Positions 9,503 through 18,024 of a stretch of 36,879 nt of DNA are shown piece after piece. Origin of the DNA: CAZCBJ01 sp964496705 (GTDB taxonomy: Bacteria > Chloroflexota > Anaerolineae > Anaerolineales > Anaerolineaceae). The translations under genes and the position numbers were made by a program. The DNA is taken from assembly GCA_964496705.1 (NCBI GenBank), contig CAZCBJ010000013.1, positions 1 to 36,879 of the forward strand, written 5' to 3'. Position 1 is the stretch's first letter. Each line of letters starts with the position of its first letter. The notes below the pieces were generated by a model, which searched no databases, was not told the origin of the DNA, and saw only the letters and a list, made by a program, of their open reading frames with translations.

Positions 9503-10144
9503 ATGTTAGAGGTATTAAAAAAAGAACTCCATGCACTGCATATGGAATTACCCAAGTATCATTTGGTGGTCTGGACGGGTGGAAATGTAAGCATCCGAGA
9601 CCCTCAAAGCGGGTTGGTGTTAATTAAGCCCTCTGGTGTTCGGTACGAGGATCTACGTCCTGAACATATGGTGGTTTTAAATATGGATGGGAAAATTGTT
9701 GAGGGCGAATTGAAGCCTTCTTCGGATACAGCCAGCCATCTGTACATATACAGACACCGACCGGATGTGGGTGGGGTAGTTCACACCCATTCTCCATATG
9801 CGACAGCTTTTGCTGCAGTCAACAAGCCGCTTCCTGTTTATCTGACTGCCCAGGGTGATGAAATTGGCGGGCCAATTCCTTGCGGTGGTTTTGCGCTGAT
9901 CGGTGGAGAGGAAATTGGAAAAGTGGTGGTTGAATCGATTGGCACCTCGCCGGCGATTTTACTCAAGAATCACGGTGTATTCACGATTGGTCCGACGGGG
10001 GAAGCCGCTGTCAAGGCGGCGGTGATGACGGAAGATATTGCGAAGACCATTTTCTATGCATTGCAACTGGGGCAGCCGGATGAGATACCGGCTGAGCTTG
10101 TCGCGAAACTGCATCATCGGTATACAAATATCTACGGGCAGTAA
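9503..10144 (+). CDS. araD: L-ribulose-5-phosphate 4-epimerase (class II aldolase family)
   Basis: A class II aldolase/epimerase-fold enzyme of 213 residues. It probably converts L-ribulose 5-phosphate to D-xylulose 5-phosphate, which enters the pentose phosphate pathway. Visible features are LPKYHLVVWTGGNVS, the phosphate-binding IKPSGV, the SSDTASH loop, the metal-binding VHTHSPYAT (two His) and a third His in LKNHGVF. The C-terminus ends in YGQ, like E. coli AraD, whose terminal region supplies the tyrosine used in epimerisation; this favours epimerase over fuculose-phosphate aldolase. It lies 25 bases after araB with an AGAGGTG ribosome binding site and is the last gene before a hairpin terminator. 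Confidence 0.88.
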   Translation: MLEVLKKELHALHMELPKYHLVVWTGGNVSIRDPQSGLVLIKPSGVRYEDLRPEHMVVLNMDGKIVEGELKPSSDTASHLYIYRHRPDVGGVVHTHSPYATAFAAVNKPLPVYLTAQGDEIGGPIPCGGFALIGGEEIGKVVVESIGTSPAILLKNHGVFTIGPTGEAAVKAAVMTEDIAKTIFYALQLGQPDEIPAELVAKLHHRYTNIYGQ

Positions 10145-10160
10145 TGTGTTCATGATGCCA

Positions 10161-10190
10161 CACCCTCCCTTGATAAACCAAGAGAGGGTG
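10161..10190. terminator. Hairpin terminator between araD and the GH3 gene
   Basis: CACCCTCCCTT (10161-10171) pairs with AAGAGAGGGTG (10180-10190), ten pairs and one mismatch, around an 8-base loop. It sits between two convergent genes and could serve both. A run of Ts with a few other bases follows about 10 bases later on the plus strand. Confidence 0.65.
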
Positions 10191-10207
10191 TTATCCAGGA
10201 TTTTGTT

Positions 10208-12343
10208 TTAAAAACTAAAATCAGTGCGCAATCCCTGAGTGCTATCTGGCCCGATCCAGGCATGGAACGAGCCTTTTTCAAAGATCGAAGTGTCATTCGG
10301 ACCAGCGAAGGACAGTATTTCAGGGGTCAGGATGAAATTAACTCGCTGGGTTTGTCCCGGCGACAAAGTAATCCGTCGAAAGCCTTTCAGCTCTTTTACA
10401 GGTCGAGTGACTGAACCGACCAGGTCGCGAATATAAAGCTGGGCTATTTCGGTACCTGCGGTGGGTCCAATATTGGTAATATCAGCGCTGATTTCGACCT
10501 GATCTGTGCTGGGCTTGGAAACCGCAATGTTCGCATAGGCGAAATTTGTGTAACTCAAACCATATCCGAAAGAAAAAAGCGGTTCTGAAGGTAGATCAAT
10601 ATACCCATTGAAAAACTTACCCACCTGCGGCGGTCGGCCTGTGTTTTTGTGGTTGTAATATATCGGTACCTGTCCCACGGTTCGGGGTATACTGATCGGC
10701 AGCTTGGCGCAAGGGACAGCGCGGCCATAAATCAGGTCGGCGATGGCATTACCGCCCTCGATTCCAGGATGCCAGGCATACAACACGGCTTCGGCTAATG
10801 CAACTTCTTTTCCGATCGCCAGCGGCCTCCCAGCAATAACGACAAGGATCACCGGAATGCGGTTGTCATGCAATACCTGCAATATCTCTCGTTGTCCAGC
10901 AGGGAGATCCAAGGTGCTGATACTGGATGCTTCTCCACTGCGATGGGGGTGCTCGCCAGCTATAAACACAACTGCATCCGCCCCGCGAGCTAAAGCGAGT
11001 GCGTCGTCAAACATGCCTGTCAGTGGGTAGATTTCTATACCATTTGGGGCAGAACTCTCGAGTGCGCTGGCGATAGAGTTAACATCTTCCGCTTTACCGT
11101 CCAAGGTCCAACATCCAAACAACTCACTGCGAGCATCCGCCAAAGGACCCATGACCGCAATCTTTTTGAATTGTCCGTTGAGCGGCAACACGCCCCTCGA
11201 ATTTTTCATTAGGACGATGCTTTGCCGAGCCAATTCTCGAGCTACCGCTCGGTGTTCGGGTGCGACCATCACACGTGCCGCCTTCTCTGTATTCACATAA
11301 GGATTTTCAAACAACCCGCAGAGTATCTTCACCCGCAAAATGCGACGGACTGCTTCATCGATATCCGTTATATTCACGCGACACTGCTGGACTGCCTTTG
11401 AAAGATGCTCAAGATAGGCAAGTGACGCCATATCCATGTCAACACCGGCTGATACGGATAGGATAGCAGCCTCCGATCGGTCAGCAGCGATTCCGTGGAC
11501 GGTCAATTCGGCCACAGCGCCCCAATCGGAAACAACCAATCCTTGAAAGCCCCATTCCTGCCGTAAGATTTCGGTCAACAGGAAACGGTTGGCGGATACT
11601 GGAATACCATTAAAATCTTGGAAAGCTGACATGATGGTGGCCACGCCTTCATCCACAGCAGCATGGAAAGAGGGCAGGTAAACATCCCTTAGCGTTCGAG
11701 TGGACATCTCAACCTTGTCATAATCTCGCCCGCCTTCAGCCGCGCCGTAGCCCACATAATGCTTTGCGCAGGCAGCGACATGATCAGAGTCAGAAAAATT
11801 CGTGCCTTGAAATCCGCGTACCGTTGCTCGAGCCATTGCAGAGCAAAGAACAGGGTCCTCGCCATAGCCCTCGGCAACACGTCCCCAGCGCGGGTCGCGT
11901 GCTATATCCAGCATTGGCGAAAAAGCCCATTTGATCCCATCTGCAGTTGCTTCTTTGGCGGCGATTCCATAAGCCTTCTCAACCAGGTCTGGATTCCACG
12001 ATGCGGCTTGCGCCAGCGGGATTGGAAAAACGGTACGATGCCCGTGAATGACATCGCGGGCAAAAAGAATCGGAATTTTTAACCGCGATTCCATCACTGC
12101 AGTCTGTTGAAAATGATTGGCAAACTCAGCTTTTGCCGAGACTGAGACCTCTTTTCCTGCCCAGGCTGAACTGGCAAAAATTGACGATCCCACATTGCCT
12201 GAACGAACGGCCGAAATGTCCGATTCTTCCAGTCGAGACATCTGGTTCATCTGACCGACTTTTTCATCAAGCGTCATTTGGGATAATAATTCGTTGATCT
12301 TTTGTTCAACAGATGGTTTCAAAAGTGAGGTCGCGGGGCTCAT
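10208..12343 (-). CDS. Glycoside hydrolase family 3 beta-glycosidase
   Basis: A retaining GH3 enzyme that removes terminal sugars from oligosaccharides. Beta-glucosidase is the commonest activity, but beta-xylosidase or arabinofuranosidase activity would suit the neighbouring pentose operon. The order is a TIM-barrel domain (residues 15-330), with nucleophile Asp273 in LVVSDWGAV, then an alpha/beta sandwich domain with the probable acid/base Glu in HRSGEASS, then a C-terminal fibronectin III-like domain (about 600-711). The chosen ATG at 12343 has GGAG five bases upstream; an ATG 15 codons earlier lacks one. The resulting 711 residues compare with about 750 for BglX. No signal peptide is visible, so it probably acts in the cytoplasm on imported oligosaccharides. 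It follows a small membrane gene 13 bases upstream. Confidence 0.93.
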   Translation of the reverse strand: MSPATSLLKPSVEQKINELLSQMTLDEKVGQMNQMSRLEESDISAVRSGNVGSSIFASSAWAGKEVSVSAKAEFANHFQQTAVMESRLKIPILFARDVIHGHRTVFPIPLAQAASWNPDLVEKAYGIAAKEATADGIKWAFSPMLDIARDPRWGRVAEGYGEDPVLCSAMARATVRGFQGTNFSDSDHVAACAKHYVGYGAAEGGRDYDKVEMSTRTLRDVYLPSFHAAVDEGVATIMSAFQDFNGIPVSANRFLLTEILRQEWGFQGLVVSDWGAVAELTVHGIAADRSEAAILSVSAGVDMDMASLAYLEHLSKAVQQCRVNITDIDEAVRRILRVKILCGLFENPYVNTEKAARVMVAPEHRAVARELARQSIVLMKNSRGVLPLNGQFKKIAVMGPLADARSELFGCWTLDGKAEDVNSIASALESSAPNGIEIYPLTGMFDDALALARGADAVVFIAGEHPHRSGEASSISTLDLPAGQREILQVLHDNRIPVILVVIAGRPLAIGKEVALAEAVLYAWHPGIEGGNAIADLIYGRAVPCAKLPISIPRTVGQVPIYYNHKNTGRPPQVGKFFNGYIDLPSEPLFSFGYGLSYTNFAYANIAVSKPSTDQVEISADITNIGPTAGTEIAQLYIRDLVGSVTRPVKELKGFRRITLSPGQTQRVNFILTPEILSFAGPNDTSIFEKGSFHAWIGPDSTQGLRTDFSF

Positions 12344-12356
12344 CGTCACTCCATTT

Positions 12357-12530
12357 TTATTTCTTAGGGTAGAAGTAAAGGGTAGCAAATGCTGCTGAGA
12401 TACCCAGGAGAAAAATCAAAGTCATAATCCATGCAGACAGATTGAGATAACTGGCCAAAATAATGCCTGTGAGGGTGGTTCCCAAAATCACAAGAACAAG
12501 ACGGCGGTTTCTGCGGTTGGAACTCTGCAT
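12357..12530 (-). CDS. Small membrane protein, 57 aa
   Basis: A 57-codon reading frame begins at ATG 12530 and ends at TAA just before the GH3 gene. After a basic N-terminus (QSSNRRNRR) there are two hydrophobic segments, about residues 11-29 and 33-53, ending in YPKK, so it looks like a membrane hairpin with positive ends. A promoter-like pair lies 33 to 61 bases upstream, and the GH3 gene probably shares the transcript. The ribosome binding site is weak (AAAAG). Function unknown. A longer frame on the same strand (up to 12642) has no protein-like character and was discarded. Confidence 0.5.
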   Translation of the reverse strand: MQSSNRRNRRLVLVILGTTLTGIILASYLNLSAWIMTLIFLLGISAAFATLYFYPKK

Positions 12531-12562
12531 GAAACTTTTCGATTTCGTAAGCGTATGGGTTT

Positions 12563-12591
12563 ATCTTACTCGAAAATGAAGGAATGGGCAA
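12563..12591 (-). promoter_or_regulatory. Possible promoter for the small membrane protein and GH3 gene
   Basis: On the minus strand TTGCCC (12591-12586) and TAAGAT (12568-12563) are separated by 17 bases, each matching four of six consensus bases. The position fits transcription of the 57-residue gene. Confidence 0.35.
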
Positions 12592-12613
12592 ATCTTTGAG
12601 CGAGAAAATTTTA

Positions 12614-12632
12614 AGTATACCTGTGTTATACT
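12614..12632 (+). promoter_or_regulatory. Inverted repeat overlapping a -10-like box upstream of iorA
   Basis: AGTATA and TATACT form a 6-base inverted repeat around 7 bases. The right arm (12627-12632) would serve as a -10 box for the iorA operon. No good -35 box is seen at the usual distance, so an activator or another sigma factor may be needed. Confidence 0.35.
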
Positions 12633-12654
12633 GATGGTGCAAATTTGGACCACT

Positions 12655-12671
12655 GTTCCAATATGCGGAAC
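12655..12671 (+). promoter_or_regulatory. Candidate IclR-type operator of the iorA operon
   Basis: GTTCC and GGAAC are perfect inverted 5-base arms around 7 bases, between the -10-like box and the iorA start. Many IclR-family regulators bind TTCC...GGAA palindromes, and the operon encodes its own IclR-type regulator. Binding is inferred. Confidence 0.35.
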
Positions 12672-12721
12672 GATTTTCCCTGGATTTGACGATTGATAAA
12701 TACTATGCTGAGGAGGCGGGC

Positions 12722-14590
12722 ATGGGTTTAAAAATATTAAGCGGAAATGAAGCCCTGGCGCACGGTGCTTTGCGCGCTGGTGTCAAGCTTGTTGCCGGTT
12801 ACCCTGGCACACCAACCTCCAGAGCGATAGCATTCTTGCTGGCCCTTGAGCTAAAAGATCGGCATATCGAATGGTCGGTTAACGAAAAAGTAGCTCTTGA
12901 AGTGGCGACAGGTGCGGCATGGTCAGGATTTCGCTCTTTATGCACGATGAAAATGTCTGGTTTGAATGTTGCTTATGATTCACTGATTTCAATTGCTTAT
13001 TCAGGTATTCAAGGTGGCATGGTGATCTATGTGGCGGACGACCCTGGCGTTTCTGCCGGAATGGCAGAGCAAGATTCGCGAGGTTTTGCGTATATGTCAG
13101 ATTTGCCAATGTTGGAGCCAGCCACAGTTAAAGAGGTATATGACTTCACTCAATTGGCTTTTGATTTATCTGAACAAATCGGCTCGCCTGTTTTTATCCG
13201 TCTGGTTACAGCCATTTCCAATTCTCGTGCCTCGATAGAAGTGGATGAGCCCCGCCCTCCTGCTGAAAAACCACCACTTCTGGAGTGGAATATTCAGAAA
13301 TATACAAAAGCTGGTTCTGCGATTTGTACTGCTCAACATTTGGATTTAATCGCCAGATTGGAAAGATCGATTCCGGTCATTGAAAAAATGGGTTTGAATC
13401 GGCTTGACCTGGCAGAAAAACCGGGCGGGCTGGGAATCATTTCAAGCGGCATCACTTCGGCATATATCGAAGAGGGATTGGAACAGGCTATCCGGTTGGG
13501 TATGAAATTATCGCAAATCTCCCTTCTCAAGATTGGGGCAACCAATCCATTTCCTGAAAAAGAAGTGAGACAAATCTGCAGACATTGTGACGAAATACTG
13601 GTTCTTGAAGAATTGGAGCCGTACATTGAGCAGAGAATATTAACTCAACTACAACGTGACGGCCTTCATAAACGGGTGATTGGAAAAATGGATGGGACAT
13701 TTTCGCGGGTGGGGGAGTATTCCGCCAGACAATTGAAAAAAGGACTGAACGCCTTTCTTAGAAGGCCTGTTTATGATATTCGAAATGGTGAGGAGCAGGT
13801 GCCTGAGAACCTGGCTGCTTCCAGGCCTATCACAGTTTGCGCAGGCTGCCCTCATCGAGGTACGTTCATGGCAATAAATTCGGCTCTGAGGAAGCTGCGG
13901 TATAAAAAGCATGAAGTTATGGTCACCGGCGATATCGGCTGCACAATTCTTGGAATGAACCCGCCATTTGACACGGTTTGGAACGAGATATCCATGGGCG
14001 CGAGTATTTCTCTAGCGCAGGGATTTGTCTGGTCAGGAGTTCAAACCCCTGTGATCGCCACCATAGGTGATTCGACTTTTTTCCATGGGGGCATCCCCGG
14101 CCTCATCAATGCGATTCATCATCAAACTCCTTTGACGCTGATCATCCTGGATAATGGGTGGACTGCGATGACCGGAATGCAAGCCAATCCAGGTACACTT
14201 GCCGAATTCCATCCAGGGCAAACTCAGAGGGTGGATATTGCCAGGTTGGTACCTGCCTTGGGAGTGGAGCATTTTTTTATCATGGACCCCTTTGATCTCA
14301 AAGCTTCTGTTAATACGCTTGTGGATGCTATACAGAAACCGGGCGTAAAGGTTGTTCTTTCACGGCGTGAATGCGCCATTCAGTCAAACCGGCGTGGAGA
14401 CCGACAGCGATGGGCAGTGGTTGACATGGATAAATGTGTGATGTGCAAGTTGTGCATCACACAAACGGGGTGCCCCGCGATTTCGATTGATGAAGGGCAG
14501 TTGGTTATAGATATTGATTTATGCAATGGATGCGGGCTATGTCTGGAGATTTGTAACCTGGATGCAATTCACATGGAGGGACAGCGATGA
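12722..14590 (+). CDS. iorA: Indolepyruvate:ferredoxin oxidoreductase, alpha subunit
   Basis: The large subunit of the enzyme that oxidatively decarboxylates aryl-2-oxo acids (indolepyruvate, phenylpyruvate and others) to acyl-CoA while reducing ferredoxin. The 622-residue length fits IorA. The N-terminal pyrimidine-like domain has GNEALAHGALRAGVKLVAGYPGTPTS written here in two parts, GNEALAHGALRAG and VAGYPGTPTS. The thiamine-diphosphate domain (350-540) has CAGCPHRGT and VTGDIGCTILG. The C-terminus carries two ferredoxin-like cysteine clusters, DKCVMCKLC...GCP and LCNGCGLCLEIC. The ATG at 12722 has AGGAGG five bases upstream; an upstream TTG at 12686 is not needed. It overlaps iorB by four bases and opens the twelve-gene operon. 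Confidence 0.94.
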   Translation: MGLKILSGNEALAHGALRAGVKLVAGYPGTPTSRAIAFLLALELKDRHIEWSVNEKVALEVATGAAWSGFRSLCTMKMSGLNVAYDSLISIAYSGIQGGMVIYVADDPGVSAGMAEQDSRGFAYMSDLPMLEPATVKEVYDFTQLAFDLSEQIGSPVFIRLVTAISNSRASIEVDEPRPPAEKPPLLEWNIQKYTKAGSAICTAQHLDLIARLERSIPVIEKMGLNRLDLAEKPGGLGIISSGITSAYIEEGLEQAIRLGMKLSQISLLKIGATNPFPEKEVRQICRHCDEILVLEELEPYIEQRILTQLQRDGLHKRVIGKMDGTFSRVGEYSARQLKKGLNAFLRRPVYDIRNGEEQVPENLAASRPITVCAGCPHRGTFMAINSALRKLRYKKHEVMVTGDIGCTILGMNPPFDTVWNEISMGASISLAQGFVWSGVQTPVIATIGDSTFFHGGIPGLINAIHHQTPLTLIILDNGWTAMTGMQANPGTLAEFHPGQTQRVDIARLVPALGVEHFFIMDPFDLKASVNTLVDAIQKPGVKVVLSRRECAIQSNRRGDRQRWAVVDMDKCVMCKLCITQTGCPAISIDEGQLVIDIDLCNGCGLCLEICNLDAIHMEGQR

Positions 14591-15192
14591 CATTGGATAT
14601 ATACCTGGTTGGTGTGGGCGGGCAGGGTGTTTTGACCATCGCTGAATTGATCGTCGAGGCTGCGTTTCTCGCCAATTTACCGATTAATTATTTCCCAACC
14701 GAAGGAATGGCGCAACGCGGGGGATTTGTGAAGGCTCAAGTACGGCTGGGGAGAACAGTGATTGGGCCCAATATTCCAGAGTGTGGCGCAGACATTGTGA
14801 TTTCATTGGAAATTTCCGAAACATTGAAAGCCATCCGTTTCCTTAATCCTGGCGGTGAATGTTTATTGTGGGGGCATGTGTGGGCGCCTACGGCTGTGAT
14901 GCTGGGGAAAGCAGGATATCCATCGCTGCAGCAGGTTGCTGGACAGGTCCAACAGGCTGGCGGGCGGTTAGTTTACCTCGCAGAAGATGCATTGCCCGAA
15001 TATCATGAGGACCGCTCAAAAAGTAATATCTACGTTTTAGGGGCAGCTGTTGTCCACACTGCCCTTGGGAAAATGCTGGACCGCAAGGTTTTCCAACACG
15101 CGATACAGAACAGGTGGCCCAGTAGCTCACAGCGTAATTTGAATTCTTTTCGCGCTGGCCTTGAATCTGAAATTTGCGAGGTGGCTGTATGA
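14587..15192 (+). CDS. iorB: Indolepyruvate:ferredoxin oxidoreductase, beta subunit
   Basis: The small subunit, carrying the gamma-type domain of 2-oxoacid:acceptor oxidoreductases, 201 residues. The start LVGVGGQGVLTIAELI and the segment FPTEGMAQRGGFVKAQVRLG are typical. It forms the active complex with IorA. Its ATG overlaps the iorA stop (ATGA), a sign of translational coupling, and its own stop overlaps the start of the acyl-CoA synthetase gene in the same way. Confidence 0.94.
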   Translation: MTLDIYLVGVGGQGVLTIAELIVEAAFLANLPINYFPTEGMAQRGGFVKAQVRLGRTVIGPNIPECGADIVISLEISETLKAIRFLNPGGECLLWGHVWAPTAVMLGKAGYPSLQQVAGQVQQAGGRLVYLAEDALPEYHEDRSKSNIYVLGAAVVHTALGKMLDRKVFQHAIQNRWPSSSQRNLNSFRAGLESEICEVAV

Positions 15193-17231
15193 TGCTGGAT
15201 ACCTTGTTCAACCCTCGCGGTGTAGCAGTTGTGGGCTCGATGAGTCAGGGGAAACTGGGGTTTGAACTTTTCAGGCAAATTGTGGATGGCGGGTATCATA
15301 ATGTTTGGGCGGTAAACCCAAAAGCTCAGGGTGCTTTGAACACTCCCGGCTATTCTGCCATTCAAAATATCCCCCACATCATTGATCTCGCAGTTATCGC
15401 CTCTCCTGCCGATAGCGTCCCAGAGGTTTTATCGGACTGTCATCGCGCACGGGTATGTGCTGCAGTGGTGATCAGTTCTGGCTTTTCGGAGATAGGTAAT
15501 TTTGCTGGAGAACAAACCATACGCTCATTATCAAAAGAATACGGTATCCGTATTGTGGGTCCGAATTGTGCTGGAATCACCAGCAGCAGCTCCAGTCTTT
15601 TCGCGACATTGGAAACTCGCCCACCCTCGGGGCAAATGGCATTGATCTCTCAGAGTGGGGCATTGGGAGGAGCGGTATTGTCCTGGGCGGAAGAGCAGGG
15701 AGTTGGCATTTCCAAATTCATTTCATATGGGAATCGTGTGGATTTAGATGAACTGGATATACTGCCTTATCTGGCCAATGATGCCGACACCAAGGTTGTT
15801 GCGCTGTATGTTGAAAGTGTGCCAGATGGGCGGCGGTTCATGCAGGTTGTTCGGGAATTCTGCAAAACCAAGCCTCTTGTGGTGATTAAATCTGGCCGAT
15901 CGCAAGCGGGATTACGGGCTGCGCTGTCACATACTGGATCGATGGCAGGTTCGGATGAGGTATATGATTGCGCTTTAAAGCAATGTGGGGCGCTCAGAGT
16001 CGAAACGATTGAGGAAATGTTTGACCTGTGTAAGGGTTTTACGATGATGCGCCCACCCCAAGGAAAACGGGTGATCGTGGTAACGAACTCCGGGGGACCG
16101 GGTATTCTGACGGCTGATCGAGCCGAAAGAGCAGGCTTGGAGGTGAGTGAGCCTTCGGAGCATTTGAAAAGAATCATCTATCAACATTTAGGGAAGAATT
16201 GCGGTGTGGGGAATCCGATTGATCTGACAGTGCAGGGGAATGAAGCAGGATTTCAACTAGCGATTCGTGAGGCGCTTCTGGAATATGATTGCGCCATTGC
16301 GCTCAATGTGGCAACACCGTATCTCGATTCAATCAGTCTGGCGCGCGGGATTAGCGAGGCGGCCCGGATGAGTGGAAAGCCAGTAGCTGCCAGCTTTATG
16401 GCAGGACGTCTGGTCCATGAGAGCATAGATTACCTGCAAAAACATGAGGTTCCCAATTTTTTCACCGGCGAGCGCGGGGCAGATGTCTTGGCGCGGATGG
16501 CTGAGTATGCCTCGCGTGAAGTGATTAATCCTGTTGATGAAAGTGAGATCGAAGAAAAAAAGAGTCGAGTTAACAGCGATCGCATGAACGAACCCGAAGC
16601 GATGCGCTGGCTGGCTGAGAACGGATTCCCGATTCCAAAGTTTAGATTTGTTCAAAACAAAGATGAGATTGCCGGAGCCTGCCGTGAGATCGGCTTCCCG
16701 GTGGTCATGAAGGTTGTCTCTCCGAACATATTACACAAATCCGATGTAGGTGGTGTGGTTTTACAGATTTCTTCAACTGCGGAGGCAGAAAAAGCATTTT
16801 CACAAATGATCGAATTGGCGGCGGGAAAAACTTTCCTGGGGGTGGTGATTTATCCTCAAATTCAAAAAGCTCATGAAATGATACTGGGTCTCTACCGGGA
16901 TGCCCAATTTGGACCGGTTGTCATCGCAGGTTTGGGCGGCATCTATACAGAAGTTCTGCGCGACATAAGCATGCGTGTGGCGCCCATCTCACCTGTTGAA
17001 GCACAACAAATGTTGAAAGAACTGCAAAGTTTTTCCATACTTGTGGGTGTGCGCGGACAGCATAAATGCGATCTTGAAAAATTATCCCGGCTCATGTCAC
17101 AATTTTCTTATCTACCCTTTCAATATACACAGATTGTCGAAATAGATCTCAATCCGTTATTCATCCTTGATGATGATATATGTATCGGTGATGCCCGGGT
17201 AATTCTTGAGAAAGGAGCCGAGCATGGTTGA
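15189..17231 (+). CDS. Acyl-CoA synthetase (ADP-forming), fused alpha and beta domains
   Basis: An NDP-forming acyl-CoA synthetase of 680 residues. It converts acyl-CoA, ADP and phosphate to the free acid, CoA and ATP. The order is an N-terminal CoA-binding Rossmann domain (FNPRGVAVVGS), succinyl-CoA-ligase-like domains with the likely phosphohistidine in ALSHTGSMAGSDEVYD and GPNCAGI, and a C-terminal ATP-grasp domain (from about 455; VVMKVVSPNILHKSDVGGV). Next to IorAB it would convert arylacetyl-CoA to arylacetate with ATP synthesis, as in peptide-fermenting archaea. ATG at 15189 overlaps the iorB stop by four bases; a second ATG follows directly. The TTG further upstream was rejected. Confidence 0.9.
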   Translation: MMLDTLFNPRGVAVVGSMSQGKLGFELFRQIVDGGYHNVWAVNPKAQGALNTPGYSAIQNIPHIIDLAVIASPADSVPEVLSDCHRARVCAAVVISSGFSEIGNFAGEQTIRSLSKEYGIRIVGPNCAGITSSSSSLFATLETRPPSGQMALISQSGALGGAVLSWAEEQGVGISKFISYGNRVDLDELDILPYLANDADTKVVALYVESVPDGRRFMQVVREFCKTKPLVVIKSGRSQAGLRAALSHTGSMAGSDEVYDCALKQCGALRVETIEEMFDLCKGFTMMRPPQGKRVIVVTNSGGPGILTADRAERAGLEVSEPSEHLKRIIYQHLGKNCGVGNPIDLTVQGNEAGFQLAIREALLEYDCAIALNVATPYLDSISLARGISEAARMSGKPVAASFMAGRLVHESIDYLQKHEVPNFFTGERGADVLARMAEYASREVINPVDESEIEEKKSRVNSDRMNEPEAMRWLAENGFPIPKFRFVQNKDEIAGACREIGFPVVMKVVSPNILHKSDVGGVVLQISSTAEAEKAFSQMIELAAGKTFLGVVIYPQIQKAHEMILGLYRDAQFGPVVIAGLGGIYTEVLRDISMRVAPISPVEAQQMLKELQSFSILVGVRGQHKCDLEKLSRLMSQFSYLPFQYTQIVEIDLNPLFILDDDICIGDARVILEKGAEHG

Positions 17232-18024
17232 AACCATCGGATGCGGAATCAATACGCTTGACCGGGTTTGTGATATCTTGAATTTGTTCACCGAAGAAGA
17301 TCATGTGCTGACATTGAGCAATATCAGCCGACGCCTCCAGCTTCCCAAAAGCACGGCTCACCGTATGTTGGCAGCCATGCTTTTGCGAGGGTTGCTCATC
17401 AGAGATCCATACGATCGAGGATATCAGCTAGGTTTTCAATTGCTTCAATGGGGGACATTGGCAAGATCATCGCTGGATATTCGCAACATCGCTTTACCGG
17501 TGATGAAGGCGCTGGTCAACACCATCAACGAAACGGTTGTGTTATCCATGCGTTACGGCAACTCAGCTATTTGGGTTGAGGTGGTGGAGAGTGAACAACC
17601 GGTGCGGATAGCGTTGAGGACCGGTAAACCATTGAGCCTGCATGCAGGAGCATCATCAAAAATCCTTTGGGCTTTCTTGCCGCAAGAAGAAATGGAAGCC
17701 ATGTTTGGTGTGATACATTTGGCACCACTCTTCGCGAACAGCATCATCGAATCAGAAAAGATGAGGACCGAGTTGAAGAAGATTCGTGAGCTCGGTTATG
17801 CAGTTTCATATGAAGAAACTGACCCAGGCGCGATGGGTATCGCCGCTCCAGTTTATGACCATTTGAATTGTCTGGTGGCAGGTTTAGGTATGGTTGCGCC
17901 GGCGGCTAGAGTGACGACTGATCGTGTAGAGGTTTACGCCCAGAAAGTCAGAGAAGCCAGTGTGGAATTGTCGCGCCGGTTGGGTGCACCCAACCGAAAT
18001 CAAGAAGTAAAGGAGGAAAAATGA
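17224..18024 (+). CDS. IclR-family transcriptional regulator
   Basis: A 266-residue DNA-binding regulator. The N-terminal winged helix-turn-helix spans about residues 10-75 (TLSNISRRLQLPKSTAHRML). The C-terminal effector-binding domain includes LSLHAGASSKILWAFLPQ and PGAMGIAAPVYDH, both typical of the family. The chosen ATG has AAGGAG seven bases upstream and overlaps the end of the synthetase gene by eight bases. Its place inside the operon suggests local autoregulation, possibly through the palindrome at 12655-12671. The ligand is unknown; an aryl acid or a purine or ureide compound would fit the context. Confidence 0.93.
   Translation: MVETIGCGINTLDRVCDILNLFTEEDHVLTLSNISRRLQLPKSTAHRMLAAMLLRGLLIRDPYDRGYQLGFQLLQWGTLARSSLDIRNIALPVMKALVNTINETVVLSMRYGNSAIWVEVVESEQPVRIALRTGKPLSLHAGASSKILWAFLPQEEMEAMFGVIHLAPLFANSIIESEKMRTELKKIRELGYAVSYEETDPGAMGIAAPVYDHLNCLVAGLGMVAPAARVTTDRVEVYAQKVREASVELSRRLGAPNRNQEVKEEK

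Noticed and set aside
12364..12642. 92-residue minus-strand reading frame overlapping the GH3 upstream region
   Set aside because: Its composition is not protein-like and another frame of the same strand encodes a clean two-helix membrane protein.
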